Assembly: GCF_037949285.1 (NCBI RefSeq)
Contig: NZ_CP149927.1
Location: 414,823 to 478,822, forward strand
Length of the DNA stretch: 64,000 nucleotides
Reading direction: 5' to 3'
Source of the DNA: Thioclava sp. GXIMD4216
Lineage (GTDB): Bacteria; Pseudomonadota; Alphaproteobacteria; Rhodobacterales; Rhodobacteraceae
Positions 34,112-42,424 of the stretch are shown here, piece after piece (positions within the stretch are counted from its first letter, which is position 1; each line of letters opens with the position of its first letter). The translations under genes were made by a program, and so were the position numbers. The notes beneath the pieces are model-generated. The model was not told where the DNA came from. It was given only the letters and a program-made list of their open reading frames with translations, and did no database searches.

Positions 34112-37100
34112 CGCGCCCCTCCTCCATCATCATCCGCACCTGCTGCGCAAGGCGCGGCAGTTCGAACCCCTGCGCAAGCTGCAGCCACTGCGCAACCGAT
34201 CCTTCAGGACAGTCCTCCAGAATATCCAACACCCCGCGCCGATGCCCGATTTCCGCCGCCGCAAGCAGCCGTTCCAGCAGATCGGCGGGCAGATCGGGCT
34301 TTGCCGGACGCTCCGCCGGTCTCGCATCATATAGCCAGTCAATCTGCAAAAGCCCGCCAATCTCCGCCAGCAGCGCATCCAGATCCACCGGCTTCGACAG
34401 GAACCCGTCCTGAAGCCCCGCCCCTTCGGCCTGACTGTCATGGGCATTGCCCGACAGCATCACCACGCGCATCTCGGGGTCCAGCGCGCGCAACCGTGCC
34501 GCCACCTCCCAACCGCTCATGCCGGGCATGGTGATATCCAGCACCGCCAGATCGGGGCGCAGCGCGGGGGCCAGCCGCAAAGCTTCGGCCCCGTTCTGCG
34601 CCACCACCACCTGAAAGCCCAAAGGCGCCAGTATCCGGCGTAACAACGCCAGATGATCGGCATCATCATCCACCAGAAGCAGGCGCTTGCGCGGCCCCTC
34701 ATAGCCCAGAACCGGCCGCGCGCCCGTTGGCAGAAGGTCACCACCTGCCTCGAACATCAGCAGTTGCACCACCATCCGCGTGCCCTCGCCGGCCACACTT
34801 TCCACGCGGATATGCCCGCCCATGATCTCGACCAGCAGCTTGGTAATGGTCAGCCCCAGCCCGGTGCCGGGCACCAGATCGGCGCGGCTGCCCCGGTCGA
34901 ACGGATCAAAAATACGTTTCAGATCTTCGGGGGCAATGCCGATGCCGGTGTCGAAAATCTCGACCTCCAGCAGATGGTTGCGATAGCGCAGACGTAACCC
35001 TACCTGACCACGGTCCGTAAATTTCACCGCATTGGACAACAGGTTGATCAGCACCTGCCGCAGCCGTTTGCGGTCCACCAGCACCTGACGCGGCAGCCAG
35101 CCCTGACGGTCATAGACAAAATCCAAGCCCTTCGCCTCGGCCTGAAAGCGGAAGATCTCGGCCAGCTGGTCCAACAGTTCGGGCAGCGCGACGCGATCAC
35201 GCGCCAGCACCAGCGTGCCGCTTTCCACCCGCGAGATATCCTGAAGCCCGTCCACCAGATCCGTCAGATGCTCGGCCGAGCGCCGGATCACCCCCACCGC
35301 CGAAGGCGCAGCGGACAGATCGCGCTCCATCAGCTGGGCATAGCCATAGATCGCATTGAGCGGCGAGCGTATTTCATGGCTGAGACCGGTCAGAAAGCGC
35401 GATTTGGCGAAATTGGCGGCCTCGGCCACCTCGCGCGCCTGACGGGCCTGCGCCTCGGCCTGTTCGCGCGCGCCCACCTCGCGGCGCAGCGCCTCGGCCT
35501 GCCGCTCGAACTCGTCCTCGACCTGACGGCGGTTCTCATGCGCCAGCACGAAGAACCACGCCATCAGCCCCGACAGGATCGCCAGCGCCACGAAAATCAC
35601 CCAGAAAGCCGAGCCGACCGCCTGTGCCGAGCCTGCCGCCATCCCGCGCGTCACCTGATGGCGCACCGCCCCCAGAAGCCCCGCCGTCGCCAGAACAAAC
35701 ACGGTCGCCAGCCCCGCAACCTGCCCGATCCGCGCCCGCCTGCGGGGCGAGAGCCGTGCCGGCAGGGCCCGTTCGGACAGCGCGCGGATCTGTTGCGACA
35801 GCCGCGCCTGCGGTTTGCACAGATCACGGCACCGCCCCTCCAGCGAACAGCACAGCGAACAGATCGCCACACCATAGGCCGGACATTGGGCCATATCCTC
35901 GGGGTCGAACCGGTTGCCACAAATCCCGCATCCACACAGCCCGTCCGCTGCAGGGGCAATCTGCGACCCCCGCGCAATGTAGAAACGCCCCCGCGTCGTC
36001 CAAGCCAGAAGCGGCGCGGCGATAAAAGCCACCACCAGACCGGCGGGCACACAGAAGGCCTGCGCCAAGGGCCCCAGCCACCCCGTCAGGCACAGCACCG
36101 ACACCAGCACCGACAGCGCCATCGCACCACAGCCCACGGGGTTGATGTCATAAAGATGGGCGCGTTTGAATTCGATCAGCTTGGGCGACAGCCCCAGCGG
36201 CTTGGCAATCGCCAGATCGCCCGCCACAGCCCCCAGCCAGCCCACCGCCAGAATGCCGTAAAGATCCAGAATGCTTTCCAGCGCGCCAAAGACACCAAGC
36301 TCCATCAGCATCAGCGCCAACGCGGTGTTGAACACCAGCCAGACCACACGTCCCGGATGGTTATGGGTCAGCCGCGAAAAGAAGTTCGACCATGCGATCG
36401 AACCGGCATAGGCATTGGTCACATTGATCTTGACCTGCGCAACACAGACCAGCACCCCCATCGCGATCAATGCCAGAACCGGATTGCCCAGCAGCGTGCC
36501 GAAGGCCAGATCGAAGGCGATGGCGGGTTGGGCGGCCAGATCGGGCGCGATGCCTGCACGGATTGCCATGACCGTCAGCCATGAGCCAAGCATGATCTTG
36601 GCACCGGCAATCAGCACCCAGCCCGGCCCCGCCATGCCCAGTGCCAGACGCCTGCGCCAGCTTTTGCCCTCGGGGAGGAAGCGCAGATAATCGACCTGTT
36701 CGCCAATCTGCGGCAAGAGCGACAGCAGCAATGACAGCCCCGCACCGATCTGCAGCAGATCGACGCCCGATGCCGCGCCGCCAAAGCCCAGCCAAGACGC
36801 CATATCGGGCACCGTGTCTTCCGTTCCCGCCACCGCAAGCACCAGAAGCGGTGCCAGTTGCAACCCCAGCCATAGCGGTTGGCTCAGGCGTTGCATCCGC
36901 GAAATGCGCCGGATGCCGAAGGCCGCAATCGGAAGCACCACCAGCGCCGACACCAGATGCCCCAGCCACAGGGGCATCCCGAGCGCCAGATTGAGCGCCA
37001 CCGACATGATCGAAGCCTCGATCGCAAACAGCACGAAGGTGAAAGACGCATAGACAAGCGAGGTCACCGTCGAGCCGATATAGCCAAAGCCCGCGCCCCG

Positions 37101-37409
37101 CGTCAGCAGGTCGATATCCAGCCCCGAACGCGCCGCATTCCGCGTGATCGGCCAGCCCACCAGCAGCGCCAGCACCACAAGCCCCGCCACCGCAGCCAGC
37201 GTGTCGCGGGTGCCATGCGCCAGTGTCAGCGACCCGCCAATCGCCTCGCAGGCCAGAAAAGCCAGCGCCCCGATGGCCGTATGGGCCACACGCGACGGGC
37301 GTAACCGCGCCCGCCTTGCGGTAAAGCGCAGCGCGAAATCCTCCAGCGTCTCGTTCGCCGCCCATTGATTATACTCACGACGCTCGGGCGCGATGAACTG
37401 ATGGCGCAA
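34101..37409 (-). CDS. NCS1-transporter/cysteine-cluster hybrid sensor histidine kinase
   Basis: 1102 residues. The order is as follows. Residues 1-475 form an NCS1 (purine/cytosine permease-like) membrane domain of about 12 helices, and 492-531 a cluster of eight cysteines (492, 494, 497, 509, 517, 520, 521, 527) plus Cys531, likely zinc or metal binding. Residues 560-625 hold two more membrane segments. A coiled coil runs at 630-665. HisKA follows with S-H-E-I-R-S-P-L-N-A (His678), then HATPase with G-T-G-L-G-L-T-I. A receiver at 905-1025 has Asp958, and there is a short C-terminal helical tail. Such transporter-kinase fusions can sense a transported solute, as CbrA does with its SLC5 domain. 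A nitrogen compound (purine, allantoin or urea) is a plausible ligand given the urt neighbour. The start is TTG at 37409 with GGAAAGGAC upstream. Confidence 0.85.
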   Translation of the reverse strand: MRHQFIAPERREYNQWAANETLEDFALRFTARRARLRPSRVAHTAIGALAFLACEAIGGSLTLAHGTRDTLAAVAGLVVLALLVGWPITRNAARSGLDIDLLTRGAGFGYIGSTVTSLVYASFTFVLFAIEASIMSVALNLALGMPLWLGHLVSALVVLPIAAFGIRRISRMQRLSQPLWLGLQLAPLLVLAVAGTEDTVPDMASWLGFGGAASGVDLLQIGAGLSLLLSLLPQIGEQVDYLRFLPEGKSWRRRLALGMAGPGWVLIAGAKIMLGSWLTVMAIRAGIAPDLAAQPAIAFDLAFGTLLGNPVLALIAMGVLVCVAQVKINVTNAYAGSIAWSNFFSRLTHNHPGRVVWLVFNTALALMLMELGVFGALESILDLYGILAVGWLGAVAGDLAIAKPLGLSPKLIEFKRAHLYDINPVGCGAMALSVLVSVLCLTGWLGPLAQAFCVPAGLVVAFIAAPLLAWTTRGRFYIARGSQIAPAADGLCGCGICGNRFDPEDMAQCPAYGVAICSLCCSLEGRCRDLCKPQARLSQQIRALSERALPARLSPRRRARIGQVAGLATVFVLATAGLLGAVRHQVTRGMAAGSAQAVGSAFWVIFVALAILSGLMAWFFVLAHENRRQVEDEFERQAEALRREVGAREQAEAQARQAREVAEAANFAKSRFLTGLSHEIRSPLNAIYGYAQLMERDLSAAPSAVGVIRRSAEHLTDLVDGLQDISRVESGTLVLARDRVALPELLDQLAEIFRFQAEAKGLDFVYDRQGWLPRQVLVDRKRLRQVLINLLSNAVKFTDRGQVGLRLRYRNHLLEVEIFDTGIGIAPEDLKRIFDPFDRGSRADLVPGTGLGLTITKLLVEIMGGHIRVESVAGEGTRMVVQLLMFEAGGDLLPTGARPVLGYEGPRKRLLLVDDDADHLALLRRILAPLGFQVVVAQNGAEALRLAPALRPDLAVLDITMPGMSGWEVAARLRALDPEMRVVMLSGNAHDSQAEGAGLQDGFLSKPVDLDALLAEIGGLLQIDWLYDARPAERPAKPDLPADLLERLLAAAEIGHRRGVLDILEDCPEGSVAQWLQLAQGFELPRLAQQVRMMMEEGRDDG

Positions 37410-37500
37410 GGCATGTCCTTTCCGGTCTCTTCCTCCGGTTAGGACGGGGGAAGACCAAGGCGCAAGTCATGCGGCATGATAGCCGCCCGAAAAGACGGCC

Positions 37501-37521
37501 TTTGCCTATATATCAGGCAAA
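37501..37521. repeat. 7-bp inverted repeat upstream of the sensor kinase
   Basis: TTTGCCT/AGGCAAA with a 7-nt loop. Lies between the kinase gene and the minE terminator; it could be an operator or an extra terminator stem. Confidence 0.45.
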
Positions 37522-37526
37522 AGAAA

Positions 37527-37547
37527 GCCGGGGCCAATGGCCCCGGC
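37527..37547 (-). terminator. Terminator of the minCDE operon
   Basis: Perfect 9-bp stem GCCGGGGCC/GGCCCCGGC with a 3-nt loop; on the minus strand it is followed by TTTCTTTTG. It sits 25 bp after the minE stop. Confidence 0.85.
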
Positions 37548-37572
37548 AGATCATGGCGCAAAGTGTGGGCGC

Positions 37573-37851
37573 TCAGGCTTTGTCCGCCTTGGCGGGTTTC
37601 GATGGCATCTCGATGTTGATTTCGAGACTTTCGATATCGTCACCGCGCTCCATGCGGATATCGACCTCTTCATCGGCCACTTCGACATATTTGCGGATCA
37701 CCGCGATGATATCGCGTTGCAGCTGCGGCAGGTAATCCCCGCCCGAGGAGTTCGAGCCGCGCTCATGCGCCAGCAGGATCTGCAGGCGCTCTTTGGCGGC
37801 ATTGGCGGTCTGCTTGCGACGGGGTTTGAGAGAAAATCCGAAAAGGCTCAT
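37573..37851 (-). CDS. minE: Cell-division topological specificity factor MinE
   Basis: 92 residues. The N-terminus binds MinD and the membrane (M-S-L-F-G-F-S-L) and the C-terminal part (about 35-80) is the dimerisation/topological domain with Y-L-P-Q-L-Q-R-D-I-I-A-V-I-R-K-Y. It drives MinD ATPase cycling and pole-to-pole oscillation. Its ATG overlaps the minD stop by 4 bp. Confidence 0.93.
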   Translation of the reverse strand: MSLFGFSLKPRRKQTANAAKERLQILLAHERGSNSSGGDYLPQLQRDIIAVIRKYVEVADEEVDIRMERGDDIESLEINIEMPSKPAKADKA

Positions 37852-38717
37852 GCCGACCGCCCGAAGATGCGGCCCAGAAGGCCGGGTTTCTTTTCACCTT
37901 CGACCTTCATCTCGACTTTCTCGCCCAGCAGACGCGCAACCGCATCCTCATAGGCGCGACCTGCCGAAGACGGATCGTCCAGCGTGACCGGCGTGCCCAC
38001 ATTGGACGCACGCAGCACGGCGGGGCTTTCGGGCACGATCCCCAGAAGCGGCACGGCCAGAATTTCCAGCACGTCTTCCACGGTCATCATCTCGCCCTTG
38101 TCGATACGGGCCTGATCGTGACGGGTCAGCAGAACCTGCGCCTTCACGCCGGTGCCGTCCTTCTCGGCGCGCTGGGTTTTTGACGCCAGCAGGCCCAGAA
38201 CGCGGTCGCTATCGCGCACCGAAGACACTTCGGGGTTGGTCACAACGACCGCCTCATCGGCGAAATACATCGCCAGCTGGGCGCCGCGTTCGATCCCTGC
38301 GGGGCTGTCGCAGATGATATAGTCGAACTCTTTCTTCAGCTCGTTCAGCACCTCTTCCACGCCCTCTTTGGTCAGCGCGTCCTTGTCGCGCGTCTGCGAG
38401 GTCGGCAGGATCTGCAGCGTTTCAACGCGCTTGTCCTTGATCAGCGCCTGTTTCAGACGGGCATCGCCCTGAATGACGTTGATAAAGTCAAAGACCACAC
38501 GGCGTTCGCAGCCCATGATCATATCGAGGTTGCGCAGCCCCACATCGAAATCGATGACAACGGTGCGGAAACCGCGTTTGGCCAGACCTGCCGAAATCGC
38601 TGCGGCAGAGGTCGTCTTGCCAACGCCCCCCTTGCCCGAGGTGATGACGATCACCCGACCGAGCGGCGGCTTTTCCTTCAGCTCTTCCTTGGCCTTATCT
38701 GTGGTTTGGGTGCTCAT
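37848..38717 (-). CDS. minD: Septum-site determining ATPase MinD
   Basis: 289 residues, deviant Walker A ATPase of the ParA/MinD family with S-G-K-G-G-V-G-K-T-T. C-D-S-P-A-G-I-E and an amphipathic C-terminal tail (K-K-P-G-L-L-G-R-I-F-G-R) that targets the membrane are visible. ATG at 38717 with GGAGACC. It recruits MinC to block division away from midcell. Overlaps both minC and minE by 4 bp. Confidence 0.95.
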   Translation of the reverse strand: MSTQTTDKAKEELKEKPPLGRVIVITSGKGGVGKTTSAAAISAGLAKRGFRTVVIDFDVGLRNLDMIMGCERRVVFDFINVIQGDARLKQALIKDKRVETLQILPTSQTRDKDALTKEGVEEVLNELKKEFDYIICDSPAGIERGAQLAMYFADEAVVVTNPEVSSVRDSDRVLGLLASKTQRAEKDGTGVKAQVLLTRHDQARIDKGEMMTVEDVLEILAVPLLGIVPESPAVLRASNVGTPVTLDDPSSAGRAYEDAVARLLGEKVEMKVEGEKKPGLLGRIFGRSA

Positions 38718-39553
38718 GCAAAGGTCTCCATGCATAGTCTGTCATCTTCGAGCCAAGCCTGCACAGCCCGATGGCGCAGGTCGTCTCCGATGGTTTCACT
38801 GGTACGGTAAAGGCCCGCCACGGCCAGAAGTTCGGCATCAAGATCACGGCAGAAGATCCGGCAGCTTTCATCGCCGAACACACCTGCCATCGCGCGCCCG
38901 CGCAGCGCGCCATAGACGTGGATATTGCCCGCGGCCACCAATTCGGCCCCCGAGGCCACCGAGCCCAGCACGATCAGGTCGCCATGTTCGGCCACAATCT
39001 GCTGGCCCGAGCGCACGGGATTGCGGATGGTCAGGGTCTGGGCGGGGGCTGCGGCAGGCTGGTCGGCCTCTGTCTCGGCCTCCGCCTCGACCGTTTGGCC
39101 CTTGTTCTGGCCAAGCTGGTGGGCCCCGTTCTGGCCCTTGGGGTTCAGCGGCTTGCGCGGCTCGTGCACCGGCCCGTCCCGTCCGCTGATCACCGGAATC
39201 AGCCCAAGCTGGTCGGCAGTCTCGCGCTGCGCCTTATTGGCGTTCTGCACCCCGAAAACCGACAGATTGCGCGCGCGCATCTGGGCCACGAGGTCTTGAA
39301 TGGCTTCGGGCTTGGCAAAGCCGGGCACATCAGCGAAATCGATGACCATAGGCGAGCCGACAAGAAGCTGCGGCGTCTTCTCGAGCTGTTGATCAAGCGC
39401 GGTATAGAAAGCCTCGTCCGGCGTGTCGGATTCCATACGCAGCGCGATTGCGGTCAGGAACCGGCCACGGAAATGGAAGGGCCGTACAACGGCCGGGGGC
39501 GCGTCGGCCCGGCTGCGGATATCGTCTTTCGCCACGACGAAACTGCTCCTCAT
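38714..39553 (-). CDS. minC: Septum-site determining protein MinC
   Basis: 279 residues. An N-terminal FtsZ-inhibiting domain (about 25-120), a linker rich in Gln, Glu and Ala (130-170), and a C-terminal beta-helix domain that dimerises and binds MinD (R-S-G-Q-Q-I-V-A, G-D-L-I-V-L-G-S-V, G-A-E-L-V-A-A-G-N-I-H-V-Y-G). Start ATG at 39553 has only a weak ribosome binding site. First gene of minCDE; divergent from a ROK kinase. Confidence 0.93.
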   Translation of the reverse strand: MRSSFVVAKDDIRSRADAPPAVVRPFHFRGRFLTAIALRMESDTPDEAFYTALDQQLEKTPQLLVGSPMVIDFADVPGFAKPEAIQDLVAQMRARNLSVFGVQNANKAQRETADQLGLIPVISGRDGPVHEPRKPLNPKGQNGAHQLGQNKGQTVEAEAETEADQPAAAPAQTLTIRNPVRSGQQIVAEHGDLIVLGSVASGAELVAAGNIHVYGALRGRAMAGVFGDESCRIFCRDLDAELLAVAGLYRTSETIGDDLRHRAVQAWLEDDRLCMETFA

Positions 39554-39828
39554 TTGATGGGCCCCGTCCCGAGACCCGATTCAGGGTTCGACTCAGGATC
39601 GCCCATTTTGATGTTTGCCCCTCTCTTGCCACTATGGACAGGGGTCTGTGAAGCTTGACGCTACGGATTGCGCGGGTTCCTGCCGCCCACCGGCCGGATC
39701 GGATGACTTAAGCTGTGCTGATGGAGGGGCGTATAACGCATGCCCTTGCGGAATGTGAAGCAAATTCCGGCACTGGCGGTGAAAAGCTCTTGCCGCTAAT
39801 CTGGCGCAAGACAAAAGGAGGCGCGTCG

Positions 39829-40785
39829 ATGGCGGCAGCTACAGCCAAAACCTATCCGAACGCGATTGCCGGAGGCATCGATCTGGGGGGCACCAAGATC
39901 GAGGCGCGTTTGTTCGGCGCAGGCTATCAGAGCCTTGAAGCGACCCGCTTTCCTACGCCGACCGATACCGTCGAGACGTTCCTCCAAGCGCTGTCCAAAG
40001 CCATCCGCTGGCTGGAGGAGACTTCTGGACGCGGGTCCAGATTGCCGATCGGCATCGGCCTTCCGGGGATCATCAACCCGTTCAACGGCGCGGCAATGGC
40101 CGCCAATATTCCGGTGACCGGCCTTGACCTGCCCGCCGCCATCGCCCGCAAGATCGGGCGCAAGATCCCGCTGATCAATGACGGGCAGGCCTTTGCCCTG
40201 TCCGAGGCACATGGCGGGGCCGGTCTAGGCGCGCGCTCGGTTCTGGGGCTGATCATGGGCACGGGCATCGGGGCGGGCCATGTGCTGGACGGCGCGCTGC
40301 CCTACCGGCGCAACATCGCAGGGATCGAGGCCGGACATCTGGGCCTGCCAGCGCCGCTGCTTGAACGGCACGGCCTGCCGATCCGCCCCTGTGGCTGCGG
40401 CAGGAAGGGATGTTTTGAAACCTATCTTGCCGGTCCGGGGCTGCGCCGGATCTGCCAGCACAAACTGGGCCACGCCCTGCCCCCCGAGGATCTGGGGGCG
40501 GCGGTGGCGAATGGCGACCCTGCGGCCACCGGCGTGCTGGAGATCTGGGCCGCGCTGGCCGCCCAACTGCTGTTGACGCTGCATCTGACCCTTGATCCGG
40601 ATTGCATCATTCTGGGCGGCGGGCTGTCGCAACTGCCTCAGGTCACCGACCATCTGGCGCGGGCTTTCACCCGTGTGCGGCTTGGCCCGATGGCGCTGCC
40701 CGACTTGCGGCTGGCGGCGCATGGGGATAGTTCGGGCGCACGCGGCGCGGCCATTCTGGCGGTGCAGGAAGCGGCAAAGGAATAG
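39829..40785 (+). CDS. ROK-family sugar kinase (N-acetylglucosamine kinase-like)
   Basis: 318 residues. ATP-dependent cytoplasmic sugar kinase of the ROK family, with an N-terminal phosphate-binding G-G-I-D-L-G-G-T-K, catalytic I-N-D-G-Q-A-F-A and the zinc-binding C-G-C-G-R-K-G-C-F-E. ATG at 39829 with AAAGGAGG. The next gene, 4 bp away, is nagA, so it most likely phosphorylates GlcNAc (or ManNAc) to feed NagA. Confidence 0.85.
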   Translation: MAAATAKTYPNAIAGGIDLGGTKIEARLFGAGYQSLEATRFPTPTDTVETFLQALSKAIRWLEETSGRGSRLPIGIGLPGIINPFNGAAMAANIPVTGLDLPAAIARKIGRKIPLINDGQAFALSEAHGGAGLGARSVLGLIMGTGIGAGHVLDGALPYRRNIAGIEAGHLGLPAPLLERHGLPIRPCGCGRKGCFETYLAGPGLRRICQHKLGHALPPEDLGAAVANGDPAATGVLEIWAALAAQLLLTLHLTLDPDCIILGGGLSQLPQVTDHLARAFTRVRLGPMALPDLRLAAHGDSSGARGAAILAVQEAAKE

Positions 40786-40789
40786 CATC

Positions 40790-41881
40790 ATGATCGTCAT
40801 CGCCAAGCGCGGCTGGGTCGCGGGACAGTTCTGCGGACCGCTGCGGCTGGAGGTGGTGCAGGGCCGTCTGGTCGGGTTTCGGGCTGCAGAGGCGGGAGAA
40901 ACCGGCGATCTAGAGGTCGGGTTTGCCGGTCCGGCGCTGACCGATCTGCAGGTCAATGGCGCAGGCGGTGTGATGCTGAACTCGCGCCCCGATGCCGAAG
41001 GGATCGCCCATATCATCCGCACGCTGCGCCTGCGGGGCACGAGCTGGGCCATGCCCACGCTGATCACCTGCGAGCCCGAGCGCCTGACCCGCGCGGTCGA
41101 TGCCGCAATCGAGGCCTTCGGGATGGAGGGGTTTGTGGGCCTGCATATCGAGGGGCCGCATCTCAACCCCGCCAAGCGCGGCACCCATCAGGCGCAGTTC
41201 ATCCGCCCCTTCGATGACCGCACGATGACGGATCTGCAGCGGCTGCGCGCGCGGGATATTCCGGTGATGCTGACGCTGGCCCCCGAATGTGTGCCCCTGC
41301 CGGTGATCCAGGAGCTGGCGCGAATGGGGGTTGTGGTCTCGGGCGGGCATAGCATGGCCGATGCCGCACAAACCCGCGCGGCCCTTGCGGCGGGGCTGCG
41401 CTGTTTCACCCATCTCTACAACGCCATGCCCGCCATGACCTCGCGCGCGCCCAATCTGCTGGGGGCCGCCATCGCCTCGGAGGCCTATGCGGGCATCATC
41501 CTCGACGGCCACCATGTGGATTTCACGATGGCGCAGATTGCCTGTCAGGCGCGCCCGCTGCCCGACCGGATGTTCATGGTCTCGGATGCGATGGCCACGA
41601 TTGGCGGCCCCGACCATTTCGAGCTTTATGGCCAGACGATCCGCCTCAAGGACGGGGCGCTGGTCAATGCCGAGGGTGCGCTGGCGGGGGCCCATACCGA
41701 TCTGGTGCACTGCCTGCGCAATGCGGTGACGCGAATGGGCATGACCGTCGAGACCGCCTATCGCATGGCGGCACTGGTGCCGCGCGATGCTATGGGGCTG
41801 GCGCGTCCCGATCTTACGGCGGGCCTGCCGGTGGCCGAGCTGCTGCTGCTTGATGACCAGCTGCAGCATGTCACGGTGTAG
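40790..41881 (+). CDS. nagA: N-acetylglucosamine-6-phosphate deacetylase
   Basis: 363 residues, amidohydrolase superfamily. Removes acetate from GlcNAc-6-P in amino-sugar and cell-wall recycling. The signature L-T-D-L-Q-V-N-G stands in for D-L-Q-L-N-G; the metal ligands are visible as H-I-E-G-P-H-L-N, V-V-S-G-G-H-S and F-T-H-L-Y-N-A-M, and the catalytic Asp as V-S-D-A-M. Start ATG at 40790, 4 bp after the kinase stop. No nagB is in the window. Confidence 0.92.
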   Translation: MIVIAKRGWVAGQFCGPLRLEVVQGRLVGFRAAEAGETGDLEVGFAGPALTDLQVNGAGGVMLNSRPDAEGIAHIIRTLRLRGTSWAMPTLITCEPERLTRAVDAAIEAFGMEGFVGLHIEGPHLNPAKRGTHQAQFIRPFDDRTMTDLQRLRARDIPVMLTLAPECVPLPVIQELARMGVVVSGGHSMADAAQTRAALAAGLRCFTHLYNAMPAMTSRAPNLLGAAIASEAYAGIILDGHHVDFTMAQIACQARPLPDRMFMVSDAMATIGGPDHFELYGQTIRLKDGALVNAEGALAGAHTDLVHCLRNAVTRMGMTVETAYRMAALVPRDAMGLARPDLTAGLPVAELLLLDDQLQHVTV

Positions 41882-41887
41882 CGATGC

Positions 41888-42424
41888 CTAGCGCAGCTGA
41901 CGCTTGGCCAGTTTGCGCGCCAGTGTCCGGCGGTGCATCCCCAGTTGCCGCGCCGCCTCGGAGATATTGAAATCGGTGGCGCGCAGCACTTCCTGAATGC
42001 GTTCCCATTCATTCACCCGAATGCCCCCCGAGGCCTGCCCCAAGGCCAGATCCGTCTCGCCCGCGCCACGCGCGAAAGCGGCCTCGATCTCGGCGGCGGT
42101 GGCGGGCTTGGCCAGATAATGCCCCGCACCCAGCTTGATCGCCTCGACCGCTGTGGCAATCGAGGCAAAGCCTGTCAGCACGACGATCCGCGGCGCCGGA
42201 TCAAGCGCGGCCAGCTCGCGCACGCATTCCAGCCCGTTCCGCCCCGGAAGCTTCAGATCCACCAGCGCAAAATCGGGCGGGGATTGCGCCGCCACGATGG
42301 CCGCCTCTTCGGTCGAACCGGCCTGCGACACCGCAAAGCCGCGCCGTGTCATGGCCTCGGTCAATGTCTCCGCCAGGGCGGAATCATCCTCGACGATCAG
42401 CAAGTTACGCACCGCTTCTGTCAT
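41888..42424 (-). CDS. regA: RegA/PrrA/ActR-type response regulator
   Basis: 178 residues. Receiver with Asp56 (A-L-V-D-L-K-L-P-G) and Lys in L-A-K-P-A-T. A short linker leads to a Fis-type helix-turn-helix (about 137-178), I-S-E-A-A-R-Q-L-G-M-H-R-R-T-L-A-R-K-L, which is the RegA DNA-binding signature. Length equals the family norm (about 180). Overlaps the kinase stop by 4 bp. It follows cytochrome bd genes instead of the usual senC/hvrA neighbours, so it may be a paralogue devoted to the oxidase; the symbol is by family. Confidence 0.8.
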   Translation of the reverse strand: MTEAVRNLLIVEDDSALAETLTEAMTRRGFAVSQAGSTEEAAIVAAQSPPDFALVDLKLPGRNGLECVRELAALDPAPRIVVLTGFASIATAVEAIKLGAGHYLAKPATAAEIEAAFARGAGETDLALGQASGGIRVNEWERIQEVLRATDFNISEAARQLGMHRRTLARKLAKRQLR

